Shown here: one piece after another, positions 52,203 to 60,441 of the stretch
How positions within the stretch are numbered: position 1 is the stretch's first letter
How the letters are laid out: every line of letters begins with the position of its first letter
Assembly: GCA_035631655.1 (NCBI GenBank)
Contig: DASQIH010000108.1
Location: forward strand, 1 to 64,000
Direction: 5' to 3'
Origin: Gp1-AA122 sp035631655
GTDB taxonomy: Bacteria > Acidobacteriota > Terriglobia > Terriglobales > Acidobacteriaceae
Length of the DNA: 64,000 nucleotides
The notes under the pieces: generated by a model
The model's database searches: none
Told to the model about the DNA's origin: nothing
The model's input: only the letters and a program-made list of their open reading frames with translations
Position numbers and translations under genes: made by a program

Positions 52203-54410
52203 ATGGGGACTCTGCGCCAACAGATTGCGACCAACGTCCTCACGGTCACGCGCTTCCGTGATCTGATGAAGAAGTTGGAGGCCAACCGGCCTAACGACGA
52301 CCTGGAAATCGTCCGTAAAGCGTACGAGTACTCCCAGAAATATCACGCCGGGCAGACCCGGGCCTCCGGCCAACCCTATCTCGTTCACCCCCTCGAAGTC
52401 GCTTGCGTGCTGGCTGAAATGAAGATGGACCCCATCGGCATTGCGGCCGGGCTGCTGCATGATTCCGTCGAAGACACCTCAATCACGATCGTGGACATCC
52501 GCAAAGAGTTCGGCGACCAGGTAGCCCACATTGTCGAGGGCGTCACCAAGATCAGCAAAATCGATTTCGCTACCCGCGAGGAACAACAGGCGGAAAACCT
52601 GCGCAAGATGATGCTCGCCATGGTGGATGACATTCGTGTGGTGCTCATCAAGTTGGCCGACCGCCTGCACAACATGCGCACGCTGGAGCACCTTCCGCCG
52701 GAGCGGCAGCAGAAGATCGCACGCGAGACCTTGGATATTTACGCGCCGATCGCTCATCGCTTGGGCATGGGCAAGATTCGCGGCGAACTGGAAGACCTCG
52801 GTTTCCGCTATCTCGATCCAATCAGCTACCACCAGGTTCATGATGCGGTCGAAGCCCGGCGCAAAGAGGGGGAAGAATTCCTGGAACGCGTCGAGTTCGT
52901 GTTGCGCGACAAGCTCAAGGAAGCGGGTATTACCGCCAAGGTCGAAAGCCGCATCAAGCGGCTGTTCAGCATCCACAAGAAACTGCAGCGGCAACGAATC
53001 ACGGTCGAGCAAGTCTACGATCTGTGCGCCATGCGCGTGATTACGCGGTCGGTGCAGGATTGTTACGCTGTGCTGGGTATCATTCACAATTTATGGCGGC
53101 CAGTGCCCGGGCGTATCAAAGATTTTATTGCCATGCCTCGGCCGAATTTCTACCAGTCGTTACACACTTCCGTCATTGCCGAGACCGGTACACCTTTCGA
53201 AGTGCAGATCCGCACCGAAGAGATGCATAAGATGGCTGAAGAAGGCATTGCGGCGCACTGGAAGTACAAGGATGGCTCGGTTTCGGCCAAAGATGAGCAG
53301 AGGCTGGCGTGGCTGCGCCAGGTGGTCGACTGGCAACGCGACGTTTCCGATCCCAACGAATTCCTTTCGACGCTGAAGATCGATCTTTACCCGGAAGAGG
53401 TGTACACGTTCACGCCCAAGGGCAAGGTGGTCGTCCTGCCGCGCGACTCGACTCCCATCGATTTTGCTTACACGGTGCACACCGAGGTTGGGCACAGCTG
53501 CGTGGGGGCCAAGGTAAACGGACGCATGGTGCCGCTGCGCCACAAGCTTCACAGTGGCGACATTGTCGAAATCCTTACCCAGCCGGGACACAAGCCGAGC
53601 CGCGACTGGCTGGCGGTGGTGAAATCGTCTCGTGCACGGAACAAAATCAAGCACTGGCTCAATGTCCACCAGCGCGAGAGAGCCATAGAAATCGGCCGCA
53701 AGCTGATCGAGAAAGAAGCGCGCAAGTACCGCATCTCGCTGAAGGATGTAAAGGACGAAGCCTTGCAGAAGATTGCCTCCGACTATGGCCTGGGCCGGCC
53801 CGAAGACCTGATGGCTGGCATCGGCTACGGAAAATACTCGGCGCGGCAGGTACTGGGACGCCTCGCGCCAGCCGGCACACAGCCGTCCGGTGAAGTGGAG
53901 GACCAGAGTGGCGGGTTCGCCAGTGTAGTACGCCGGGTTTTTGGCGGCGATGCCAACGCAATCACGGTCAAAGGACATGGCGACCTGCTCGTCTATCGTG
54001 CCCGATGCTGCAATCCTATTCGGGGAGAGGACATCGTGGGCTACGTCACTCGGGGAAAGGGCGTGGCCGTACACTCGCGCAACTGCCCTAATGTCACAAA
54101 TCTGCTATACGAGCCCGAGCGGCGCATTGACGTGCAGTGGACACGCGACAAGGACGAGGGCGCGGCCGCCGCTTATCCCGTCAAATTGACGCTTTTCTGT
54201 GATGACAAATGGGGCATGCTGAAGCAGATCACCGCTGTCATCAGCGATACCAAGACCAATATCCGGAACATCGAAGCACGCACCGCCAATGGCCAGGCGA
54301 ATATCGACGTGGTGCTCGACATCCTCGATCTCAAGCACTTGGAGACGATTATTTCCGGCGTGCGCAAGATTCCCGGCGTACATGACGTGCAGAGATTGCA
54401 GAAAATCTAG
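52203..54410 (+). CDS. rel: Bifunctional (p)ppGpp synthetase/hydrolase
   Basis: 735 residues with the full RelA/SpoT architecture: HD hydrolase (about residues 25-160, with the metal motif HDSVEDT), synthetase domain around 200-330 (RIKDFIAMPRPNFYQSLHTSVI, FEVQIRTEEMHKMAEEGIAAHWKYK), a TGS domain (EVYTFTPKGKVVVLPRDSTPIDFAY), and a C-terminal ACT domain (WGMLKQITAVISDTKTNIRNI). The intact HD motif argues that it can hydrolyse as well as make ppGpp. The start is uncertain because of the -10 box position. Confidence 0.95.
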   Translation: MGTLRQQIATNVLTVTRFRDLMKKLEANRPNDDLEIVRKAYEYSQKYHAGQTRASGQPYLVHPLEVACVLAEMKMDPIGIAAGLLHDSVEDTSITIVDIRKEFGDQVAHIVEGVTKISKIDFATREEQQAENLRKMMLAMVDDIRVVLIKLADRLHNMRTLEHLPPERQQKIARETLDIYAPIAHRLGMGKIRGELEDLGFRYLDPISYHQVHDAVEARRKEGEEFLERVEFVLRDKLKEAGITAKVESRIKRLFSIHKKLQRQRITVEQVYDLCAMRVITRSVQDCYAVLGIIHNLWRPVPGRIKDFIAMPRPNFYQSLHTSVIAETGTPFEVQIRTEEMHKMAEEGIAAHWKYKDGSVSAKDEQRLAWLRQVVDWQRDVSDPNEFLSTLKIDLYPEEVYTFTPKGKVVVLPRDSTPIDFAYTVHTEVGHSCVGAKVNGRMVPLRHKLHSGDIVEILTQPGHKPSRDWLAVVKSSRARNKIKHWLNVHQRERAIEIGRKLIEKEARKYRISLKDVKDEALQKIASDYGLGRPEDLMAGIGYGKYSARQVLGRLAPAGTQPSGEVEDQSGGFASVVRRVFGGDANAITVKGHGDLLVYRARCCNPIRGEDIVGYVTRGKGVAVHSRNCPNVTNLLYEPERRIDVQWTRDKDEGAAAAYPVKLTLFCDDKWGMLKQITAVISDTKTNIRNIEARTANGQANIDVVLDILDLKHLETIISGVRKIPGVHDVQRLQKI

Positions 54411-54703
54411 AAGTCGGCGCTAAGAAAACTCGCTCAATCACCACTCCACACTCGCATCCACCAGCTTGTCATCCCGAGCGAGCGCGTTTTTTGCGTGAGT
54501 CGAGGGACCTCGTGTTCTCAGTGCCTTTTGCGAGTCATTGTAGCGCCGCCGTCTCGGCGGCTGTCACGCGGGCGTCCCGCCCGCGCCTGGGGCCGGCAAG
54601 ATACCGGCGCTACTCTCGTCATCCCGAGCGCAGCGCGGGACTTGGGTGTTTTCAATTCTTCAATCTGCAATCTAAAATCTGAAGTTCCGCAAATGGAGGT
54701 TTC
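54411..54703. repeat. Repeat-dense gap between rel and ridA2
   Basis: No gene. A-type cores at ~54468-54510 and 54618-54650; between them a C-type block ACGCGGGCGTCCCGCCCGCG (54569-54588) with GTAGCGCCGCCGTCTCGGCG flank. Part near 54650-54690 is AT-rich. Confidence 0.75.
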
Positions 54704-55081
54704 ATGAAAGAGGTCATTGCCACGCATGAGGGTCCCAAAGCCATCGGGCCCTATTCTCAAGCGATCAGGGCGAACGGACTGGTCTTCGTTTCTGGGCAGA
54801 TTGCCATTGATCCGGTTACGAACACACTCGTCTCGGGCGATGTGGGTTTCCAGACCGATCGCGTGCTGAAGAATTTGTCCGGAATCCTAAAAGCAGCCGG
54901 CAGCGGGCTGGAAAAGGTAGTGCGCTCTACCGTTTTTCTGAAGAATATGGGCGACTTCAACGGGATGAACGAAGTTTATGCGAGCTATTTCTCATCCGAG
55001 CCTCCAGCGCGATCTACGGTGGAAGTCGCCCGGCTGCCCAAAGACGTGCTGGTCGAGATTGATGTCATCGCCGTGGCATAG
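54704..55081 (+). CDS. ridA: RidA/YjgF-family protein (second copy)
   Basis: 125 residues, canonical RidA. Starts with MKEVIATHEGPKAIGPYSQAI, and carries GLVFVSGQIAIDP, the conserved Arg in VRSTVFLKNM, and the end PPARSTVEVARLPKDVLVEIDVIAVA, which is the family signature. It removes 2-aminoacrylate-type intermediates. GGAGG before the ATG. More canonical than the copy at 6789. Confidence 0.95.
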   Translation: MKEVIATHEGPKAIGPYSQAIRANGLVFVSGQIAIDPVTNTLVSGDVGFQTDRVLKNLSGILKAAGSGLEKVVRSTVFLKNMGDFNGMNEVYASYFSSEPPARSTVEVARLPKDVLVEIDVIAVA

Positions 55082-55160
55082 AAATTTCCAATTTCCGATT
55101 GCGAATGGCCAATTTAGAATCAATCGGCAATTGGAAATTGGCAATCGACAATCTGGAGAG
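55082..55160. repeat. Family E AT-rich repeat
   Basis: Repeats of AATTTCCAATTTCCGATTG and AATCGGCAATTGGAAATTGG, mutually inverted; similar text at 57358-57385 and 57500-57530. Lies between ridA and the FKBP gene. Confidence 0.7.
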
Positions 55161-55165
55161 GATGA

Positions 55166-55618
55166 ATGTTGAAAACGACAGTTTTACTGATAGGCCTGGT
55201 GGTGGCAGCAGGCAGCGCGCTGGCACAAAAGACCAGCGGCACGCCTGATACCAGCGCGCCAACGAAGATCACAGGACAACCCACGAAAACCGCTGATGGC
55301 CTCGAGTACTGGGACATCAAGCCGGGAACGGGGGCGACTGCAGCCAAAGGGCAAACTGTAAAAGTCCATTACACCGGATGGCTGACCAATGGTAAGAAGT
55401 TTGACAGCTCGGTAGATGCAGGCCGACCGTTCACCTTCAAGCTCGGAGCCGGCCAAGTGATCAAGGGCTGGGACGAGGGCGTGGCCGGAATGAAGGTCGG
55501 CGGCAAGCGCCAGTTACGCATTCCACCCCAGCTTGGCTATGGTGATGGCGGTTATCCACCGGTCATCCCGCCGAAGTCAACTCTGATTTTCGACGTGGAA
55601 TTGCTGGGCGTGCAGTAG
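55166..55618 (+). CDS. FKBP-type peptidyl-prolyl isomerase
   Basis: 150 residues with a signal peptide (TVLLIGLVVAAGSALAQ), so it acts in the periplasm. The FKBP domain fills residues ~45-150: YWDIKPGTGATAAKGQTVKVHYTGWL, FDSSVDAGRPFTFKLGAGQVIKGWDEG and PPQLGYGDGGYPPVIPPKSTLIFDVELL. The catalytic pocket residues of the fold (Tyr, Phe, Asp near YTGWL and FDSSVD) are present. GAGAGG precedes the ATG. A strong terminator follows. Confidence 0.94.
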   Translation: MLKTTVLLIGLVVAAGSALAQKTSGTPDTSAPTKITGQPTKTADGLEYWDIKPGTGATAAKGQTVKVHYTGWLTNGKKFDSSVDAGRPFTFKLGAGQVIKGWDEGVAGMKVGGKRQLRIPPQLGYGDGGYPPVIPPKSTLIFDVELLGVQ

Positions 55619-55642
55619 GTGTAGATTCAGATACAACACGGC

Positions 55643-55670
55643 ACGGCCTCCCGCTTGGGAGGCCGTTTGC
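55643..55670 (+). terminator. Rho-independent terminator
   Basis: Perfect 10-bp stem ACGGCCTCCC (55643-55652) / GGGAGGCCGT (55657-55666), 4-nt loop, then TTGCG. Between FKBP and the convergent rpmB; may serve both. Confidence 0.8.
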
Positions 55671-55688
55671 GTTGGAACTGAGGACTAC

Positions 55689-55877
55689 TTAGGCCTTGAC
55701 CACTTTGCCGCTGCGCAGGCAGGAGGTGCAGACGCGGATGCGTCTGGTCGAGCCGCCCACTTTGGCGCGGACCGGGCGCAGGTTGACGTTCCAGCGCCGC
55801 TTGCTCACATTGTGGGCGTGGCTGATATTATTGCCGAATTGCGGCCCTTTGCCGCAGATATCACATACTTGTGCCAT
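55689..55877 (-). CDS. rpmB: 50S ribosomal protein L28
   Basis: 62 residues, the normal short L28. Seen: MAQVCDICGKGPQFGNNISHAHN, with the CxxC pair (CDIC) of the zinc-binding form and CTSC near the C terminus; KRRWNVNLRPVRAKVGG is the family centre. GGAG precedes the ATG. It stands alone, without rpmG next to it. Confidence 0.96.
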   Translation of the reverse strand: MAQVCDICGKGPQFGNNISHAHNVSKRRWNVNLRPVRAKVGGSTRRIRVCTSCLRSGKVVKA

Positions 55878-56265
55878 GACTTCTCCAGAAGGGTTCAGAA
55901 CCTGATCTGCGAAGTATTGATTTTACCGGATGGAGAACGGTTCCGACAAACCGACGCTTTCATTCCGAGTTGCTTTCCCTTGTTGTTCCGAGCTCCTATC
56001 CCTTGTTGTTCCGAGGTCCTATCCCTTGTCATGCCGAGCGAAGCGAGGAATCTGCTTTCTGTATTAGCAACCAAACAGCAGATTCCTCACCGGTTAAAGC
56101 CGGTTCGGAACAACAAGCGTCACGCGGCGCCAGCAACGGGTTTGTCCCACTCAAACTTGTCATCCCGAGCGGAGTCGAGGGACCTGGTGTTCGCACCCTT
56201 TCCCGCGCTGTCATCCCAAAAGCCCGGACAGTCTAGAAGGCCGGTCCGAGTCGAGTTCCTTCCCC
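55878..56265. repeat. Repeat-rich 388-nt gap upstream of rpmB
   Basis: No gene. Contains four or five family A cores (near 55959, 55985, 56030-56100 with both orientations, 56158-56230). Its beginning is the likely rpmB promoter and leader; the end borders the DJ-1 stop codon. Confidence 0.75.
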
Positions 56266-56886
56266 TTATGCCGTGCGAGATTTTCCTCTGGGCGAAACGT
56301 ATACATCCCGACTGGGGCTGTACTCCATCTGGCGGGCAACACCGTCAGCCATCTCGTCGCCCCAGAGGCGCTTGACCAACCATAATGCGAGATCGAGCGA
56401 AGAAGTCACCCCTCCGCAGGTGACGATGTCGCCATCGTCGACCACGCGGGCCTCCGTGAGTTGTGCCCCTGCGGAGCGCAAATCGTTGAGCGCGGAGTGA
56501 TGTGTGGTCGCTGGACGCCCACCGAGCAGGCCTGCCGCCGCGATCGCCATGGCTCCCGTGCAGACGCCCACAATAGTCGTGCTCTCGGCGTGGAGTTCGG
56601 CAATCCGCCGCGGGAGTACCGCACGTTGAATTTCCGCTCGGACACCTTGAGGAGCATGCGCCGCATAGCCTCCGCCGGGTACGACTAACAAGTCGACATG
56701 GCCACCTAGCAACCCGTCCAGCCGAACCTGGAGTCCATGGGCGGTGACAATCTCCGCCTGCGGTTCGACTGTAACCAGGGCAACGTCGAGGTCTTTAACC
56801 AGCTTGGCAGCCCTGCGGAAAATCTCAAGCGGGCCGATGAAATCTAGTTCGTCGGCTCCATCGAAAACCAGAATTCGGATGTTCAT
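56266..56886 (-). CDS. DJ-1/PfpI-family protein
   Basis: 206 residues from ATG 56886 (MNIRILVFDGADELDFIGP). Glutamine-amidotransferase-like fold; the nucleophile elbow is VGVCTGAMAIAAAGLL with Cys near residue 104, and TTHHSALNDL follows with the His. The group includes ThiJ/isonitrile hydratase-like enzymes and transcription-factor domains, but no HTH is present. Activity unknown. Confidence 0.88.
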   Translation of the reverse strand: MNIRILVFDGADELDFIGPLEIFRRAAKLVKDLDVALVTVEPQAEIVTAHGLQVRLDGLLGGHVDLLVVPGGGYAAHAPQGVRAEIQRAVLPRRIAELHAESTTIVGVCTGAMAIAAAGLLGGRPATTHHSALNDLRSAGAQLTEARVVDDGDIVTCGGVTSSLDLALWLVKRLWGDEMADGVARQMEYSPSRDVYVSPRGKSRTA

Positions 56887-56961
56887 GCGGTACTCCAGCA
56901 ACTTTGATTCACGACGGCGCCGCTACGATGCGGAGTGCGTTCGTCCGGCGCTGGCCTGTGC

Positions 56962-56967
56962 GATACT
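56962..56967 (+). promoter_or_regulatory. -10-like box adjacent to the DUF971 start
   Basis: GATACT at 56962-56967, with TGC before it (extended -10-like), 6 nt before the ATG at 56974. Suggests a leaderless transcript; no ribosome-binding site is seen. Confidence 0.45.
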
Positions 56968-56973
56968 GAAAAC

Positions 56974-57354
56974 ATGGAGTCGTGGGCAGAGCCCAAGTCG
57001 GTCAAGGTGAACATTACCACCGGCACGGGCATGGAAATCGAGTGGAAGGACGGGCATATCTCCACCTATACCTTCGCCTTTTTGCGGGACGCCTGCCCCT
57101 GCGCTTTGTGCGATGAAGAACGCAGCAAAACCCGGCGTCAGCCGGGAGACCCGCCGAAGCTGGCGCCCGGCGCCCTGCCGATGTTCAAGCCCACGGCCAA
57201 GCCGAACAAGGTAGAACCGGTGGGCCGGTATGCCATCAAATTTATGTGGAATGATAATCACGACCTGGGCCTGTATTCCTGGCAGTTCCTGAGGGACGTA
57301 TGCCCGTGCGCGGAATGTAAGGCAGTGCGAGAGGCAGTGAAGAGCAAGAGTTGA
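56974..57354 (+). CDS. DUF971-domain protein
   Basis: 126 residues from ATG 56974. Two DUF971-like halves: GMEIEWKDGHISTYTFAFLRDACPCALC, and YAIKFMWNDNHDLGLYSWQFLRDVCPCAEC. The repeated LRDxCPC motif carries conserved cysteines and suggests metal or iron-sulfur-related function (such domains occur in Fe-S carrier proteins), but the role here is unknown. The gene is divergent to DJ-1. Confidence 0.88.
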   Translation: MESWAEPKSVKVNITTGTGMEIEWKDGHISTYTFAFLRDACPCALCDEERSKTRRQPGDPPKLAPGALPMFKPTAKPNKVEPVGRYAIKFMWNDNHDLGLYSWQFLRDVCPCAECKAVREAVKSKS

Positions 57355-57356
57355 TA

Positions 57357-57535
57357 TGAATTGCCAATTGCCAATTTCCGATTGCCAATCTGAAAACTCC
57401 ACACCCTGTCATTCGGAGCGAACCCAACTGCTTGTGATTCCGAACTTCTTCTCCCTTGTCATTCCGAGCGGAGCGAGGAATCTCGGTTTTCATTTGGCTG
57501 TCGGCAATCGGCAATTGGCAATCAATCGAGGCTGT
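57357..57535. repeat. Family E and A repeats before pcrA
   Basis: GAATTGCCAATTGCCAATTT (E) at the left and GGCAATCGGCAATTGGCAAT near 57502-57522, with two A cores (57408-57425, 57458-57485) between. It directly precedes the GTG of the helicase. Confidence 0.75.
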
Positions 57536-57542
57536 CGACAAC

Positions 57543-60155
57543 GTGTCGTTTCTTAACGAACTCAATCCTCAACAACGCGTAGCGGTCGAGAGCACGGAAG
57601 GCCCAGTGCTTATTCTCGCTGGTGCGGGTAGCGGCAAGACCCGCGCCATTACCTACCGCATCGCCTACCTCATCGAGAAGATCGGGGTGATGCCGGAGTC
57701 CATCCTGGCGGTTACTTTCACCAACAAGGCCGCGTCGGAGATGGCTGAGCGCGTGGAAAAGCTGGTGGGCGGTTATTCGATTGCCAAGCCGGTCATTTCA
57801 ACTTTCCATTCTTTTTGTGTGCGCGTTTTGAGGCGAGACATCCAGGCTCTGCAAATTCCTTCCGGAGGTCCCGGTAAGCCTCCCATCGGTCTCACGAAGA
57901 ATTTTGTTATCTACGATGAAGCCGACCAACAGCAGGTAGTCAAGGGCGTGATGCGGCGGCTGGGCATTGACGACAAGCAGCTTACGCCGCGTACCGTGGG
58001 CTCGCGGATTTCCTGGGCCAAGAATCACATGCTCGATCCGCAGGAGATCTACCTCCAGTCCGGAGATCCCAAGACCGAGCGCGTCGCGCATATCTATGAG
58101 GAGTATCGGAAAGAACTGCGCAAGGCGAACGCGATGGATTTCGACGATTTGCTGCTGGAAGCCGTACGCCTGCTGAAAAGCTCTGGGGAAGTGCGCGAAT
58201 ATTACAACCGGCGCTTCCAGTATCTGCTGGTCGATGAATACCAGGATACGAACCGTCCGCAGTACGAACTGATGCGGCTGCTGGCGGGCTCTCGGCACAA
58301 TGTCTGCGCTGTCGGCGACGAGGACCAGTCGATCTATTCCTGGCGGGGAGCCGACATTCGTAACATCCTCGAATTCGAGCAAGACTTCCCGGAAGCCAAG
58401 ATCATCCGCCTTGAGCAGAACTACCGTTCTACACAGAACATTCTGCAGGCGGCATCGTCGGTGGTGGCGAACAACGTCAAGCGCAAGGGGAAGAACCTGT
58501 GGACCTCGCGTCAGGGCGGAGCAAAGATCGGTTATTACGAAGCGCCCGATGGCGAGAACGAAGCGCTCTTTGTCGCTGACCGGGTAGCTAGTTACGTGCG
58601 CGAGGCAGCGGATCAGGGTGAAACCGCGCGGGTCGCAGTGCTTTACCGCACCAATTCCCAGTCTCGCTTGTTTGAAGAGGCGATGCGGCGATACCAGCTG
58701 AAGTACCACGTTGTGGGCGGATTCTCGTTCTATGAGCGCGCCGAGATCAAGGACATGATTTCGTATCTGAAAGTTATTCAGAATCCGGATGACTCGGTTT
58801 CGCTGCAGCGTGTGATCAATACTCCCGCGCGGGGAATCGGAAAAACTACCGTGGAGACCCTGGAGCACCTGGCGCTCGAAACCGGCGTTTCCGTCTGGGG
58901 GGCGACCGGCGAAGCGGTCAAGCGGCAGCTGCTGCCGGCTAGAGCGCTGGCAGCGCTGAGGAGCTTCAAGGGAATCATTGAAGATGCCCGCGCCATGCTG
59001 GCGGGGACTTATGTGGAGCGGCTGGATCAGACCGCGCAAGAAGAACCAACGAACGTACCTGCGGCGATCGTGGCCGACTCAAAAGAAGATGCAACCGAAT
59101 TTGACCCGCTACAGTTCGACTTTGAGAGCGGTAGCGCCAGCGTCTCGCCGGCTGTCGGTGCGGGCGTCCCGCCCGCGCCATCGGCGGAAGTGGGCCAAGT
59201 GCCGTCGGACTTTCCAGCCCCCTTGGTTAGCACGGCCGAGATCCTGAAGTTTCTCATTGACCGGACCGGCTACATCAAACAGCTCGAGGAAGAGGACACT
59301 CCGGAGGCCTACTCACGGATTGAGAACCTGCGTGAGTTGGTGAACGCCGCGATGGATTCCCGCGATCGCGGTGAGTCTCTCGATCAGTTTCTCGATCATG
59401 CGGCTCTGGTCAGTGAAGCCGATGCTTATGACGAACATGCGCAAATCACGCTGATGACGCTGCATGCGGCCAAGGGCCTGGAGTTTCCTTTGGTCTTTCT
59501 GTGCGGACTGGAAGAGGGACTGTTTCCGCACTCTCGGACTTTTCTTGAGCCTGACGACATTGAGGAGGAGCGGCGCCTGTGTTACGTCGGCATGACGCGG
59601 GCTATGGACACGCTGGTTCTGACCAGAGCTGTTTACCGCCGCCGGTACGGGACCGATCTTCCCGAGGCCAGCGTGCCTTCCCGTTTTCTCGAGGAGGTGC
59701 CCGCGCATTTATTGCAAGATATCGGTTCGCCGCGTCGAACCGGTGTGGGGGCTGGGGGTGTGGGGACGGGCGTCTCGCCCGTTCCGGCAGAGCGTAGCTC
59801 CGCAGCGGAGTCTTCTCATTACGCCTACGAGGATGAAGATCAAAGCACAGCCTGGAAGCGGCGCCAAGGCAGCAAGCAGCCCTCCTATTCCGGCAAAACT
59901 TACAACTCGATTGAGAACATTGCCGAGTTCTTCGCATCGCGAGGGAGGAAATTCAGCCTGCCCAAGGTGCCGGTTGAGCAGCCCCAGGGTAAGCGAGGTT
60001 TCCGCCCCGGACAGAGAGTTCGGCATCCCAAATACGGCGAAGGAACGGTATACCAGCGCGAAGGAGAAGGTGAAGACGCCAAGATTACGGTACAATTCCT
60101 ACGCTTCGGGCTGAAAAAGCTGGTAGAGAAGTATGCCCAGCTGGAAAGGGCCTAG
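57543..60155 (+). CDS. pcrA: UvrD/PcrA-type superfamily 1 DNA helicase
   Basis: 870 residues from GTG at 57543 (VSFLNELNPQQRVAVES is the family N terminus; the longer ORF begins in repeats). Walker A AGAGSGKT (26-33), DEYQDTN, GDEDQSIYSWRGAD, TLHAAKGLEFPLVF and YVGMTRA are all present, so it is a complete 3'-5' helicase of repair/replication. It is longer than the usual ~720-760: two Pro/Gly/Ala-rich stretches (about residues 533-550 and 735-755) coincide with family C-type DNA. The C-terminal Tudor-like part GQRVRHPKYGEGTVYQREGEG is kept. Confidence 0.95.
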   Translation: MSFLNELNPQQRVAVESTEGPVLILAGAGSGKTRAITYRIAYLIEKIGVMPESILAVTFTNKAASEMAERVEKLVGGYSIAKPVISTFHSFCVRVLRRDIQALQIPSGGPGKPPIGLTKNFVIYDEADQQQVVKGVMRRLGIDDKQLTPRTVGSRISWAKNHMLDPQEIYLQSGDPKTERVAHIYEEYRKELRKANAMDFDDLLLEAVRLLKSSGEVREYYNRRFQYLLVDEYQDTNRPQYELMRLLAGSRHNVCAVGDEDQSIYSWRGADIRNILEFEQDFPEAKIIRLEQNYRSTQNILQAASSVVANNVKRKGKNLWTSRQGGAKIGYYEAPDGENEALFVADRVASYVREAADQGETARVAVLYRTNSQSRLFEEAMRRYQLKYHVVGGFSFYERAEIKDMISYLKVIQNPDDSVSLQRVINTPARGIGKTTVETLEHLALETGVSVWGATGEAVKRQLLPARALAALRSFKGIIEDARAMLAGTYVERLDQTAQEEPTNVPAAIVADSKEDATEFDPLQFDFESGSASVSPAVGAGVPPAPSAEVGQVPSDFPAPLVSTAEILKFLIDRTGYIKQLEEEDTPEAYSRIENLRELVNAAMDSRDRGESLDQFLDHAALVSEADAYDEHAQITLMTLHAAKGLEFPLVFLCGLEEGLFPHSRTFLEPDDIEEERRLCYVGMTRAMDTLVLTRAVYRRRYGTDLPEASVPSRFLEEVPAHLLQDIGSPRRTGVGAGGVGTGVSPVPAERSSAAESSHYAYEDEDQSTAWKRRQGSKQPSYSGKTYNSIENIAEFFASRGRKFSLPKVPVEQPQGKRGFRPGQRVRHPKYGEGTVYQREGEGEDAKITVQFLRFGLKKLVEKYAQLERA
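59140..59190. repeat. Family C-type segment inside pcrA (first)
   Basis: GCGTCTCGCCGGCTGTCGGT then GCGGGCGTCCCGCCCGCGCC; stem GCGGGC/GCCCGC. In frame, translates as SVSPAVGAGVPPAPSAEV. Confidence 0.7.
59745..59800. repeat. Family C-type segment inside pcrA (second)
   Basis: GTGTGGGGACGGGCGTCTCG followed by CCCGTTCC; stem ACGGGCG/CGCCCGT. In frame, translates as GVGTGVSPVPAERS. Confidence 0.7.
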
Positions 60156-60200
60156 AAACCGGTTTCGAGGTTCAACTTCTGAGAGGAACGACAGGGACGA

Positions 60201-60362
60201 ATGGCTAATACGGCGACTTTAAGTAGAGACGAACGCAAGAAGGCGAAACGGGCGGCGCGCAAAAAACACAAGGCCGAAAAGCCGCTCAAGCCGCGGGAGT
60301 ATGCACGCGGATCGAAGAAACGAAAAGTCAAGAAGATGGCGCGCGGTCAGGCGAAACGCTAG
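60201..60362 (+). CDS. 53-residue very basic protein
   Basis: Too short for common ORF cut-offs. MANTATLSRDERKKAKRAAR..., about 40% Lys/Arg over the full length, ending GQAKR. ACAGGGACGA precedes the ATG by a few nt, and the gene starts 46 nt after the pcrA stop. Composition suggests nucleic acid binding (like small ribosome-associated or DNA-binding peptides), but I cannot name a family. Confidence 0.65.
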   Translation: MANTATLSRDERKKAKRAARKKHKAEKPLKPREYARGSKKRKVKKMARGQAKR

Positions 60363-60365
60363 TAA

Positions 60366-60426
60366 TTAACCGTGTGGAGGTGGGTCTTCGACCCGCCTCC
60401 CCGGGGCAGGAGACCCAGCCCACACC
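60366..60426. repeat. Family C repeat upstream of the permease
   Basis: CCGTGTGGAGGTGGGTCTTC then GACCCGCCTCCCC, followed by GGGCAGGAGACCCAGCCCAC. Between the basic peptide gene and the permease. Confidence 0.8.
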
Positions 60427-60441
60427 CAAACGAGAGGCTTT

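Noticed and set aside
53160..54074. 304-codon minus frame across rel
   Set aside because: Antisense shadow of the synthetase and TGS domains of rel; no ribosome-binding site or known motif.
57456..57542. N-terminal 29-codon extension of PcrA
   Set aside because: Translates family A and E repeat DNA; the family N terminus begins at the GTG at 57543.
54411..57542. CRISPR array
   Set aside because: The repeated motifs are palindromic, irregularly spaced, in both orientations, and no cas gene is present.
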